Origin: Phycisphaerae bacterium
GTDB taxonomy: Bacteria; Planctomycetota; Phycisphaerae; Tepidisphaerales; Tepidisphaeraceae
Direction: 5' to 3'
NCBI GenBank assembly: GCA_030448225.1
Contig: JAUJNJ010000078.1
Coordinates: 1-24,492, forward strand
DNA: 24,492 bases
The stretch's first letter is position 1. Every line of letters starts with the position of its first letter. The position numbers were made by a program, and so were the translations under genes. The notes below the pieces were generated by a model. It saw only the letters and a program-made list of their open reading frames with translations. It made no database searches and was not told the origin of the DNA. Of this stretch, positions 7,164-14,605 are shown piece by piece.

Positions 7164-10100
7164 ATGTTCAAGAAAGCATTGATTGCCAACCGCGGCGAGA
7201 TCGCCTGCCGCGTGATCCGGACGCTCGACCGAATGGGCGTCGCGTCCGTCGCCGTCTACAGCGAGGCCGACGTCGCCATCGCGCACGTCGCGATGGCCGG
7301 CGAGGCGGTCCTGATCGGCCCGCCGCCCGCGGCCGAGAGCTACCTGCGCGGGAACCTCATCATCGAGGCGGCGCTCAAGACTGGCGCGGAGGCGATCCAC
7401 CCCGGCTACGGCTTTCTCAGCGAGAACCCGGAGTTCGCCGAGATGTGCGCCGACGCCGGCATCGCGTTCGTCGGGCCGACGCCGCACCAGATGCGCAGCT
7501 TCGGACTGAAGCACACCGCCCGCGAACTCGCCCGCCGTAGCGGCGTGCCGATGTCGCCCGGCACCGGGTTGCTCGAGACGCCCGAGGCGGCGCTCGACGC
7601 GGCGCGGGCGATTGGCTTCCCCGTCATGCTGAAGGCGACGGCCGGCGGCGGCGGGATCGGCATGCGCCTCTGTCGCGGCGAGGGGGAACTCACCGATGCG
7701 TTCGCCACGGTGCAGCGGCTCGGGAAGAACAACTTCAAGCACGCCGGGCTTTACATCGAGAAGTACATCGAGCGGGCCCGCCACATCGAGGTGCAGATCT
7801 TCGGCGACGGCCGCGGCAACGTCGTCGCGCTCGGCGAGCGCGATTGTTCCGCCCAGCGCCGCAACCAGAAGGTGATCGAGGAGACGCCCGCCCCCGGCCT
7901 GAGCGACGACCTCCGCCGCCAACTGTTCGACGCGGCGGTGAAACTCGGCAAGTCCGTCGGCTACGAGTCGGCCGGCACCGTCGAGTTCATCGTCGACGCC
8001 GACACGAATGCCTTCTACTTCCTCGAAGTGAACACGCGCCTCCAGGTCGAGCACGGCGTGACGGAACTCGTGACGGGCCTCGACCTCGTCGAGTGGATGA
8101 TCCGCCAGGCGGCGGGCGAACTGCCGCCGCTCGACACGTTGGTCGCCAAGCCCGTCGGCGCCGCTATCCAGGTGCGCGTGTACGCCGAGGACCCGGCGAA
8201 GAACTTCCAGCCGAGTTCCGGCGTCCTCACGGCCGCCGAGTTCCCGGCGGACGCGCGCGTCGACACGTGGGTGTCGACCGGTACCGAGGTGTCGCCGTTC
8301 TACGACCCGCTCGTCGCGAAGGTGATGGTCCACGCGCCGACGCGCGAGGCGGCGGTGGAGAAACTCCGCGCGGCGCTGCACGCGACGCGCCTCGCCGGCC
8401 TCGAGACGAACCGCGATTACGTGCTGCAGGTCCTCGACGAGCCGGTCTTCACCGAGGGCCGGATCACCACGCAGTTCCTCTCCGGCTTCCGGTACACGCC
8501 GCAGACGATCGACGTGCTGAAGCCGGGCACGCAGACGACGGTGCAGGACTTCCCCGGCCGCCTCGGCTATTGGGCGATCGGCGTGCCGCCGTCCGGGCCG
8601 ATGGACGCGCTGTCGTTCCGCCTCGCCAACCGCGCCGTCGGCAACGCGCCCGAGGCGGCGGGCCTCGAGTTGACCGTGACCGGCCCGACGCTCCGCTTCA
8701 ACGTCGCCGCCACGATCGCGCTGGCCGGCGCCGACATGCAGCCGCAGCTCGACGGCAGACCGGTGCCGTACTACGAGCCGGTGAACGTGCCCGCCGGCGC
8801 CACGCTCGCGCTGAAGGCCGTGAAGGGGCCCGGCGCCCGCGCGTACCTCGCCGTCGCCGGCGGCATCGACGTGCCGACATACCTCGGCAGCCGCTCGACG
8901 TTCACGCTCGGCAAGTTCGGGGGCCACGGCGGCCGCGCGCTGCGTGCCGGCGACGTGCTGCGATGCGCTCGCATCCCAGTTCAACGACATGGTGCGGCGA
9001 CGGGCGCCGATCGGGTGCCGGCGCTGACGAGCGAGTGGGAGATCGGCGTCCTCTACGGCCCGCACGGCGCGCCCGACTTCTTCACGCCGGCCGACGTCGA
9101 GATGCTCTTCTCGACGCCGTGGAAGATCCACCACCACTCCGACCGCACCGGCGTGCGCCTCATCGGCCCGCACCCGCTGTGGGCGCGCGCCGACGGCGGC
9201 GAGGCGGGCCTGCACCCGTCGAACATCCACGACAACGCCTACGCCGTCGGCACCGTCGACTTCACCGGCAACCTCCCGATCATCCTCGGCCCCGACGGCC
9301 CGAGCCTCGGCGGCTTCGTCTGCCCGGTGACCATCGTCGCGGCCGAACTCTGGAAGACCGGTCAGCTCAGGGCCGGCGACACCGTCCGCTTCCGCCCCCT
9401 TACGCAGGACGAGGCGGCGGCGATGGAGCGCGCACAGGAGGCGCTGATCGCCGGCGAAACGCCCACGAACACGGTAGCCGCATCTACTGCAAAAACATTA
9501 GAAACAGCGATCACGTCCGCCGCACCCGCCGGCGGGCGCCACCCCGGCACGCCGATCCTCCACCGGATCGAGCCGTCGCCGCACCAGGTGGCGGTCACGT
9601 ACCGGCAGGACGGCGACAAGTACCTCCTCGTCGAGTACGGGCCGCTCGTGCTCGACCTCAACCTCCGGTTCCGCGTCCACGCCCTCATGACGCACCTCGA
9701 GCGCCACCCGCTGCCCGGCATCATCGACCTCACCCCCGGCATCCGCTCGCTCCACGTCCACTACGACAGCCGGGTGCTGCCGGTGAACGCGCTGCTCGAC
9801 GAGCTGATCGCCGCCGAGACGCGCCTGCCCCCCATCGAGGAGATGGAGGTGCCGACGCGGATCGTCTGCCTCCCGCTCTCGTGGGACGACCCGGCGTGCC
9901 AACTCGCGATCCGGAAGTACGTGCAGGTCGTCCGCGCCGACGCGCCGTGGTGCCCGAGCAACATCGAGTTCATCCGCCGGATCAACGGCCTCGACGACGT
10001 CGAGCGCGTGCGCGAGATCGTTTTCAACGCCAGCTACCTCGTGCTCGGCCTCGGCGACGTCTACCTCGGCGCGCCGGTGGCCACGCCGATCGACCCGCGG

Positions 10101-10826
10101 CACCGGCTCGTCACCACGAAGTACAATCCCGCCCGCACGTGGACGGCCGAGAACTCCGTCGGCATCGGCGGGGCGTACATGTGCGTCTACGGCATGGAGG
10201 GTCCCGGCGGCTACCAGTTCGTCGGCCGCACCGTGCAGGTCTGGAACACGCACAAGCAGACCGCCGACTTCACCGGCGGCAAGCCGTGGCTGTTGCGCTT
10301 CTTCGACCGGATCCGGTTCTATCCCGTGAGCGCGGCGGAACTGCTGCGCCTCCGCGCCGACTTCCCGCAGGGCCGCTTCAAGCTCGACGTGACCGAGCAG
10401 ACGTTCCGCCTCCGCGACTACAACGCGTTCCTCGCCGCCAACCGCGACTCCATCGCCGCCTTCAAGACGACGCAGCAGGCCGCCTTCGACGCCGAGCGCC
10501 AACGCTGGGAGGCGGCCGGCCTGTCGAACTTCAGCAGCGACAGCGTCACCGCCGACGCCGTCGAGCACGGCCCCGACGACTTCCCCGCCGGCTGCGTGCC
10601 GGTCTACTCCGAGGTCCCCGGCAACATGTGGAAGGTGCTCGTCGAGCAGGGCGCGACCGTGAGGGAGGGCGACCGCCTGGCGATCATCGAGTCGATGAAG
10701 ACCGAGATCGAAGTCCTCGCCCCGGCCGCCGGCGTCGTCACCGACATCTTCTGCGCCCCGGGCAAACTCGTGACGGCCGGTCAACCCCTGATGTGCATCG
10801 AACCGAGCCCGCCGAGCGGCCAGTGA
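7164..10826 (+). CDS. Urea/guanidine carboxylase, biotin-dependent
   Basis: The product has 1220 residues, full length for the urea carboxylase family. Domain order is biotin carboxylase (about 1-447; KKALIANRGEIACRVIR, ATP-grasp KATAGGGGIGMR from K157, EVNTRLQVEH about 288-297), carboxyltransferase AHS2-type part (about 448-770; KPGTQTTVQDFPGRLGYW), AHS1-type part (about 800-1027; GLGDVYLGAPVATPIDPRHR, SVGIGGAYMCVYGMEGPGGY), then a biotinyl domain (about 1150-1220) with ESMKTE, the biotin site being Lys1179. It carboxylates urea or guanidine with bicarbonate and ATP. The two flanking DUF1989 proteins favour guanidine as substrate, since they act on carboxyguanidine, but I cannot assign substrate residues with certainty. 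The start MFKKALIANRGE at 7164 matches the family; an upstream in-frame GTG adds repeat-derived residues and was rejected. No fused or adjacent allophanate hydrolase is seen. Confidence 0.95.
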   Translation: MFKKALIANRGEIACRVIRTLDRMGVASVAVYSEADVAIAHVAMAGEAVLIGPPPAAESYLRGNLIIEAALKTGAEAIHPGYGFLSENPEFAEMCADAGIAFVGPTPHQMRSFGLKHTARELARRSGVPMSPGTGLLETPEAALDAARAIGFPVMLKATAGGGGIGMRLCRGEGELTDAFATVQRLGKNNFKHAGLYIEKYIERARHIEVQIFGDGRGNVVALGERDCSAQRRNQKVIEETPAPGLSDDLRRQLFDAAVKLGKSVGYESAGTVEFIVDADTNAFYFLEVNTRLQVEHGVTELVTGLDLVEWMIRQAAGELPPLDTLVAKPVGAAIQVRVYAEDPAKNFQPSSGVLTAAEFPADARVDTWVSTGTEVSPFYDPLVAKVMVHAPTREAAVEKLRAALHATRLAGLETNRDYVLQVLDEPVFTEGRITTQFLSGFRYTPQTIDVLKPGTQTTVQDFPGRLGYWAIGVPPSGPMDALSFRLANRAVGNAPEAAGLELTVTGPTLRFNVAATIALAGADMQPQLDGRPVPYYEPVNVPAGATLALKAVKGPGARAYLAVAGGIDVPTYLGSRSTFTLGKFGGHGGRALRAGDVLRCARIPVQRHGAATGADRVPALTSEWEIGVLYGPHGAPDFFTPADVEMLFSTPWKIHHHSDRTGVRLIGPHPLWARADGGEAGLHPSNIHDNAYAVGTVDFTGNLPIILGPDGPSLGGFVCPVTIVAAELWKTGQLRAGDTVRFRPLTQDEAAAMERAQEALIAGETPTNTVAASTAKTLETAITSAAPAGGRHPGTPILHRIEPSPHQVAVTYRQDGDKYLLVEYGPLVLDLNLRFRVHALMTHLERHPLPGIIDLTPGIRSLHVHYDSRVLPVNALLDELIAAETRLPPIEEMEVPTRIVCLPLSWDDPACQLAIRKYVQVVRADAPWCPSNIEFIRRINGLDDVERVREIVFNASYLVLGLGDVYLGAPVATPIDPRHRLVTTKYNPARTWTAENSVGIGGAYMCVYGMEGPGGYQFVGRTVQVWNTHKQTADFTGGKPWLLRFFDRIRFYPVSAAELLRLRADFPQGRFKLDVTEQTFRLRDYNAFLAANRDSIAAFKTTQQAAFDAERQRWEAAGLSNFSSDSVTADAVEHGPDDFPAGCVPVYSEVPGNMWKVLVEQGATVREGDRLAIIESMKTEIEVLAPAAGVVTDIFCAPGKLVTAGQPLMCIEPSPPSGQ

Positions 10827-10917
10827 CGGCGGCGGGGGACGAGCGTCGATTCCTCCCACCTCTCGTTCTGCCGAGCGGGTAATCTACGGCGAAGGCTTCT
10901 GAAGCGGGCGGAACCCT

Positions 10918-11127
10918 TTGACGGCGAAGCCGCCGCGGCAGAACCGCTGCCGCTTCTGCGGCCACGACTTCCGCGCCACCCCCGACCGCTGCTCCGAGTG
11001 CGCGGCGGCGCGCTCGCGTTCACGGCGGCAGCGAGGCGCGAGAGGGCGCCGCTTCGCCGCAGCAGATCAATCTGCGGTAGACCCCCTACGGGTTCCGCGA
11101 CAGGATCAACGCGAACCAGGTGAACCA
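10918..11127 (+). other. Possible small zinc-ribbon coding segment
   Basis: From a TTG at 10918 the frame reads MTAKPPRQNRCRFCGHDF then RATPDRCSECAAARSR. This is a four-cysteine ribbon (CxxC...CxxC) of the planctomycete RATPxRCxEC type. A TAATCT box at 10880-10885 could be its -10 element. The frame has no stop of its own and runs into the following gene, which starts at ATG 11128 in the same frame. After the ribbon the residues are Arg/Ala-rich and not protein-like. It may be a remnant, a zinc-ribbon N-terminus of the next protein, or a small gene whose stop was lost. Its function is unknown. Confidence 0.35.
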
Positions 11128-11792
11128 ATGAGAGGTCCGCGGCGAACGTTCGAGCAATGGGTCGTTGGAATCTTCGACCACCCCGTGAGCAACCCGGCGT
11201 GGTTCTGGGACGTCGAAGCCGACACGTGCGTCGAGGAGGACGACGAAGTCAACGCCCGCTACCTGGCTCGGCTGTTCGGCGACTGCGACCGCCTGCTGGG
11301 CCGGTTCGACGACGGGCAGGTCAATCAGGGCTTGAACATGATCGTCGGCCCGTCGTGCAGCGACCATGCCTTCTCGATCGTCCACGGGCCAGCGCCGTGG
11401 CCCGTGCGGCGGGACGCGATCCGCGCGATCTACGACGTGTACGCGAAGTGCTTCGCCCGCCGGTGCGACGACGCGCTGAGCCACCGCGAGGTCGCGCGCA
11501 ACCCGCTGAACTACATCTGCTACATGTGGTGGGACGTGTTCCCCGCCCCGGGGCGACCCGGCGGACGTCGCCCGCGCGGCCGAAGCCGACGAGTACCTTT
11601 CGGTGATGAAGCGATGCCTCTCCCTGCGCCACCACGCGTGCCTCGAGGGCGCGTTGCACGGCCTCGGCCACTGGCAGCTCATCTTCCCAGACCGCGTCGA
11701 TCCGATCATCGGCTAGTTCCTGCGGCAGCGGAATGACCTGCCGCCGGAACTCGCGTCGTACGCGCCGCGCCCGCGGAGGCGGCGTGCAGTGA
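11128..11792 (+). pseudogene. Conserved hypothetical protein, disrupted by frameshifts and an internal stop
   Basis: From ATG 11128 the frame encodes FEQWVVGIFDHPVSNPAWFW, LARLFGDCDRLLGRFDDGQV, NYICYMWWDVFP and so on. I recognise this as an uncharacterised family of about 210 residues that is widespread in bacteria; no function is known. Near 11550 the frame breaks at a GGGG run. The +1 frame continues sensibly as GDPADVARAAEADEYLSVMK and CLEGALHGLGHWQLIFPDRV. That frame then meets TAG at 11714-11716, followed by FLRQRNDLPPELASYA, which is the expected continuation. Another frame change near 11763 restores the family ending ...GGGVQ with a stop at 11790-11792. Two indels plus one nonsense codon mean the gene is decayed or the consensus is poor here. 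The indels alone could be sequencing error; the TAG is harder to explain that way. Confidence 0.7.
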
Positions 11793-11953
11793 CGACGGTC
11801 TTGCGCCGGCCGCCACCAAGGGATCAAGACGCGCACCGCGACCTGAGTGTTGAGCGAGGGCGGATGATCTCCGGACTCCGCGCCGGGCCGAGTTGTGATC
11901 GCGGCCTCCGCGCCTCACCTACGCGGCCCGGAGCGCAGGGCGCGCCCACTCGG

Positions 11954-11966
11954 TAAACTGCTCGCG
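11954..11966 (+). promoter_or_regulatory. Possible leaderless promoter (-10 box TAAACT)
   Basis: TAAACT at 11954-11959 is followed by 7 nt and then ATG at 11967. Transcription would begin at or next to the start codon. The same geometry occurs before the genes at 12798 and 13571. No convincing -35 box is seen. Confidence 0.35.
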
Positions 11967-12322
11967 ATGCGCCGACGCCTCTTCGCCCTCGCCCCGACCC
12001 CTGTTGCTGACGCACGTGCTGCTGTCCGGCGGATGCGGGAGCCCGGGGACGGCCGGCGTGCAACGGCCCGCGGCCGGGCCGGTGGCTACGACCGGCGGCC
12101 ACCTGCAGCGCTCCGGGCCGCCCAGCCTCCTGTGCGCGCCCTGCTGCGACGCGCGCGGCGACGGACGAGATCGGACGGCCGCCGCGGGACGTTCCCCGCC
12201 TCACGCCGCCGCCGCCGCCGAAGCCGGCACCGCCGCTCGCTCCGACCACCGCAGACCTGACCCGGCGGATGCGGAACGACGACCTTGATTGGACGATCGC
12301 GCGGCAAGACGACGGGACGTAA
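11967..12322 (+). pseudogene. Possible small lipoprotein gene, frame broken
   Basis: No single open frame spans this stretch, but joining three frames gives a coherent small secreted protein. ATG 11967 reads MRRRLFALAPT. After an ACCCC run the next frame reads LLLTHVLLSGGCGSPG, completing a hydrophobic signal with a lipobox-like cysteine. The third frame ends as RPPRDVPRLTPPPPPKPAPP and TTADLTRRMRNDDLDWTIAR before TAA at 12320-12322. A proline-rich linker behind a lipoprotein signal is common in small cell-envelope proteins. If the CCCC run at about 11996-11999 is really CCC, the first break vanishes. The position of the second break (about 12100-12160) is uncertain. No family is recognised. 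Confidence 0.35.
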
Positions 12323-12416
12323 GCGCTGGTTCACCCCGCAACTGCGATGGGGCAGTCCGTCCTACGCCTTGATCCACGGTCAGGGCCGCCCGCCGGCGAT
12401 GGGTGCGACCGGCCCG

Positions 12417-12734
12417 ATGTCCCTACTACAAGAGTTGACGCCGCTTCTGCTCGAGGCCTCAAACGACCCCGAGCGGTTCGTGGCCGCCCACGTGGCGCTC
12501 GCCCGCCTCTTCCGCGAAAATCGCCGCGACCTCGGCGGCGACCTGGAACGGCGGGCGGACGGGTCGTTCGGCTACGTCTTCGACGGCTTGACGGCGACAC
12601 TGCGCCCTGTCGGCGAGGCCGACGAGGGCACGACCTACGAGGGAATCGCCGCGTTCCAGCCGTGCGCCGCGACGGTGGACCCGGGGCAGCTACCCACCCT
12701 TCGTGACCGATGGCGGCAGCGCCTCCGCCAGTGA
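12417..12734 (+). CDS. Hypothetical protein (105 aa)
   Basis: The frame from ATG 12417 encodes MSLLQELTPLLLEASNDPER, then FVAAHVALARLFRENRRDLG and a Gly/Asp-rich C-terminal half. The N-terminal half looks alpha-helical; there is no signal peptide or membrane segment. The frame stays open upstream to a TTG at 12285, but those residues are less protein-like and overlap the preceding broken lipoprotein, so the internal ATG is preferred. No Shine-Dalgarno site is seen. I do not recognise the family. Confidence 0.5.
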   Translation: MSLLQELTPLLLEASNDPERFVAAHVALARLFRENRRDLGGDLERRADGSFGYVFDGLTATLRPVGEADEGTTYEGIAAFQPCAATVDPGQLPTLRDRWRQRLRQ

Positions 12735-12784
12735 CAACGGCGCTAACCACCCGCCGCCCCGGCTGCCATGCCGAGCGGGCGCGG

Positions 12785-12797
12785 TAACCTGCCACTT
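12785..12797 (+). promoter_or_regulatory. Possible leaderless promoter (-10 box TAACCT)
   Basis: TAACCT at 12785-12790 lies exactly 7 nt before the GTG at 12798. This spacing places the start codon at the expected transcription start, matching the arrangement at 11954-11966. Confidence 0.35.
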
Positions 12798-12932
12798 GTG
12801 CGTCGCCGGAAGAAGCGTTGCCGACGTGTTGAGGCTCGCGCTCGGTCGTGCGGCCCGTGTCCCGCGTGCGGCTACGACCTCCGCGCCACGCCCGCGCGCT
12901 GCCCGGAGTGCGGGCGACCGGAAGAACGTTGA
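12798..12932 (+). CDS. Small zinc-ribbon protein (44 aa)
   Basis: A 44-residue frame starts at GTG 12798 and reads MRRRKKRCRRVEARARSCGP, followed by CPACGYDLRATPARCPECG. Four cysteines (C21, C24, C35, C38) form a zinc ribbon, with the motif CGYDLRATPxRCPECG that is very common at the ends of planctomycete proteins. The N-terminal half is strongly basic, so nucleic-acid binding is possible (inference). An in-frame ATG at 12768 would add ten residues. GTG is preferred because of the -10 box 7 nt upstream. The stop TGA overlaps the next gene's ATG as TGATG at 12930-12934, which implies translational coupling. It is often reported as a terminal domain of larger proteins, so an independent gene is noteworthy. 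Confidence 0.6.
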   Translation: MRRRKKRCRRVEARARSCGPCPACGYDLRATPARCPECGRPEER

Positions 12933-13489
12933 TGGGAAACGCACCGGGCGAACGCCGGCCGACGTTTGACTACTCGCCCTCGGCGCCACGTCCGCGGGCG
13001 CGTGCGATCCGCCGCCTCCTGCTCGCGCTCCTGGTGGCCGCGGCGCTCGCGCTGTGTATGGTCTTGTCCGCGCGGAGTTGTGCCGACACGCGAGGTGGCC
13101 CGCGGCTGGTGTTGGAATGGAAATACGCTGGCGTGGCGACGAACTTCTCGGTCACGGAAAACCCGGCACGGGGGCTCGGCTGGAAACAGAACAGTCGGCT
13201 GCACGTCAATCGCGACGGCAGCGAGCGGTCGGTGATGATCGATGACGACGCTGCTTTTTCGACCGTGGCGTTCGTGCGGCACGAGCACTGGCTGCTCGTC
13301 GTGTGCCGCGGCGTCGACCAGGTGTGGGCCGGGTACGACTACAGCACGGGGCGGCTGTACGGCGAGGGCGAGTGGTCGCTGCTCCCGTTCACCCACTGGT
13401 CCCGCCAGGGCACGGTGGTCGCCGAACGACGAGTGCGGGACTCCGGCCCGTCACCGGCGAGGTTCCCGCCCACGACCCAAGGGTCCTGA
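12932..13489 (+). CDS. Membrane-anchored hypothetical protein (185 aa)
   Basis: The product begins with a short Pro/Arg-rich cytoplasmic segment, then a single transmembrane helix at about residues 29-48 (LLLALLVAAALALCMVLSA), then a soluble domain. That domain has several aromatic beta-strand-like stretches (LVLEWKYAGVATNFSV, HEHWLLVVCRGVDQVWAGYD, GEWSLLPFTHWSRQG). The domain is probably outside the cytoplasm. The ATG at 12932 overlaps the stop of the zinc-ribbon gene, which supports it over an upstream in-frame GTG at 12848. The last 25 residues are low complexity and may reflect a late frame error. No family is recognised. It probably works with the zinc-ribbon gene because of the coupled start. 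Confidence 0.65.
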   Translation: MGNAPGERRPTFDYSPSAPRPRARAIRRLLLALLVAAALALCMVLSARSCADTRGGPRLVLEWKYAGVATNFSVTENPARGLGWKQNSRLHVNRDGSERSVMIDDDAAFSTVAFVRHEHWLLVVCRGVDQVWAGYDYSTGRLYGEGEWSLLPFTHWSRQGTVVAERRVRDSGPSPARFPPTTQGS

Positions 13490-13558
13490 GCAGACGTCCG
13501 GCCGCGGCGGGAGTGCGGGGCGGCAGCCGCGGGGCAGATCGAGGAACGTCGCACCGGC

Positions 13559-13570
13559 TAGAATCGGTTT
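13559..13570 (+). promoter_or_regulatory. Leaderless promoter candidate (-10 box TAGAAT)
   Basis: TAGAAT at 13559-13564 in the context GGCTAGAAT lies 6 nt before ATG 13571. The same GGCTAGAAT nonamer recurs at 14894-14902 before the AttE-like gene. The short distance predicts an mRNA with little or no 5' leader. Confidence 0.5.
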
Positions 13571-13960
13571 ATGAAGCCACGCCTCCTCGATTTGATTTCC
13601 CCACAGGCGCATCGACGGATCGACCTGCTGACGTTCCCGGCGCTCGTGACCGCCGCGGCGGTGTTGGCGCGGCGGGACCGGCGGGCGGCGGGGGTGGTGC
13701 TGGCCACGGCGGCGGTCGAAGGGCTCGCGACGGCACTGACGAACTACCCGCCGCCGGTGGCGTCGGGCGCGATCGGCTTCCGGGCGCACAACCGCTGGGC
13801 GGCGTCACACGGCGTGCTCGTTGCCGCGCTGGCCGCGTGGCTGCCGGGGCTCCCGCCGCTGGGCCGGCGGGCGCTCGCGGTGCTGTCGGTCATGCCGATC
13901 ACCCTGGCCCTGCTCAGCGACGAATCGGCGGGCGGCCGGGGGGCGACGCGATTGTGTTGA
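13571..13960 (+). CDS. Small integral membrane protein (129 aa), uncharacterised
   Basis: A 129-residue product with three to four hydrophobic helices: FPALVTAAAVLA, AGVVLATAAVEGLATAL, VLVAALAAWLPGL and LAVLSVMPITLALL. The N-terminus MKPRLLDLISPQAHRRIDLL is cytosolic and amphipathic. AHRRIDLLTFP followed by RRDRRAAG resembles small membrane proteins seen in many bacteria without known function. ATG 13571 is favoured because the frame has a -10 box immediately upstream. It ends just before the next hypothetical gene. It could affect membrane properties, but nothing in the sequence shows what it does. Confidence 0.65.
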   Translation: MKPRLLDLISPQAHRRIDLLTFPALVTAAAVLARRDRRAAGVVLATAAVEGLATALTNYPPPVASGAIGFRAHNRWAASHGVLVAALAAWLPGLPPLGRRALAVLSVMPITLALLSDESAGGRGATRLC

Positions 13961-14008
13961 AGGGTGCCGTCTCGCGCTCCGTCCGCGGGCGGTGAGCAGG
14001 AGGTGTAC

Positions 14009-14605
14009 GTGGCGGGGCTCATCTTCCACGTGAAAGGCGTCCGCCGCTGGGACCTCGCCGTTCACGAATATTCCTATCCCGACCGAGCTGTCGGGACGCT
14101 GTCGATGGCGGCCGGGGCGACGTCTCGCACCATCCGACTGGCCGGCGTGCTCGACGAGCGGTGGATGAGCGAGATCGGCGGCGACGAGATCAGGATCGTC
14201 GATCTGGGCGCGGGCGTACCGCCCGGGACGGGACGGTACCGCCTCGAACTCTGGAGCCGGGGCGCGATCGGAACGAACGGCTCGTTCGAGGTCGACTCGT
14301 TTGAGGCGCTGCTGTTCGCCGTGCGCGGCGTCTTCCTCGCACGGGGCCGTGGCACCGTGCTGGTGCCGGACAGGTACCCGTTCGGCGAGCGCGTGCGAGT
14401 CGGCGATGACGTGGTCGTGCGCGGAAACGGCCGGCCGCCGGTGTCGACGATCGTATGGGCGGTCGAGACGAAACGTCGCGCCGCTCCGCTCCCTGACGCC
14501 CCCGTCACACTGGTCGTACCGTCCGACGTCAGCCAAGAAGTTCAAGTCGGGCAAGAGGTATGGCTCGCTTCGCATCGGCTGGATGGTTCCTGTGACGTGG
14601 ACTAG
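14009..14605 (+). CDS. Hypothetical soluble protein (198 aa)
   Basis: The GTG at 14009 has AGGAGG 5 nt upstream, one of the best ribosome sites in the window, and was chosen over an in-frame GTG at 13964. The product is soluble and rich in beta-strand-like segments (GLIFHVKGVRRWDLAVHEYS, GRYRLELWSRGAIGTNGSFE, EALLFAVRGVFLARGRGTVL). There is no signal peptide or membrane segment. A repeated two-domain all-beta architecture is possible, because the segments GDEIRIVDLGAGVPPG and GDDVVVRGNGRPPVS look alike. I do not recognise a family. It sits 48 bp after the membrane protein gene on the same strand and may be co-transcribed with it. Confidence 0.62.
   Translation: MAGLIFHVKGVRRWDLAVHEYSYPDRAVGTLSMAAGATSRTIRLAGVLDERWMSEIGGDEIRIVDLGAGVPPGTGRYRLELWSRGAIGTNGSFEVDSFEALLFAVRGVFLARGRGTVLVPDRYPFGERVRVGDDVVVRGNGRPPVSTIVWAVETKRRAAPLPDAPVTLVVPSDVSQEVQVGQEVWLASHRLDGSCDVD

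Noticed and set aside
7023..9230. 735-codon open frame on the - strand opposite the carboxylase
   Set aside because: It is Arg/Ala/Val/Glu/Asp/His-rich with no domain features and is the antisense shadow of a well-defined high-GC gene.
7844..10882. 1012-codon + strand frame inside the carboxylase gene
   Set aside because: It is Arg/Pro/Gly-rich out-of-frame reading of the carboxylase, which has all expected domains in its own frame.
10918..11736. A single 272-residue protein joining the zinc ribbon to the conserved hypothetical protein
   Set aside because: Residues between the ribbon and the ATG at 11128 are low-complexity and not family-like, and the C-terminal third is in the wrong frame after the break near 11550. 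A true fusion cannot be fully excluded.
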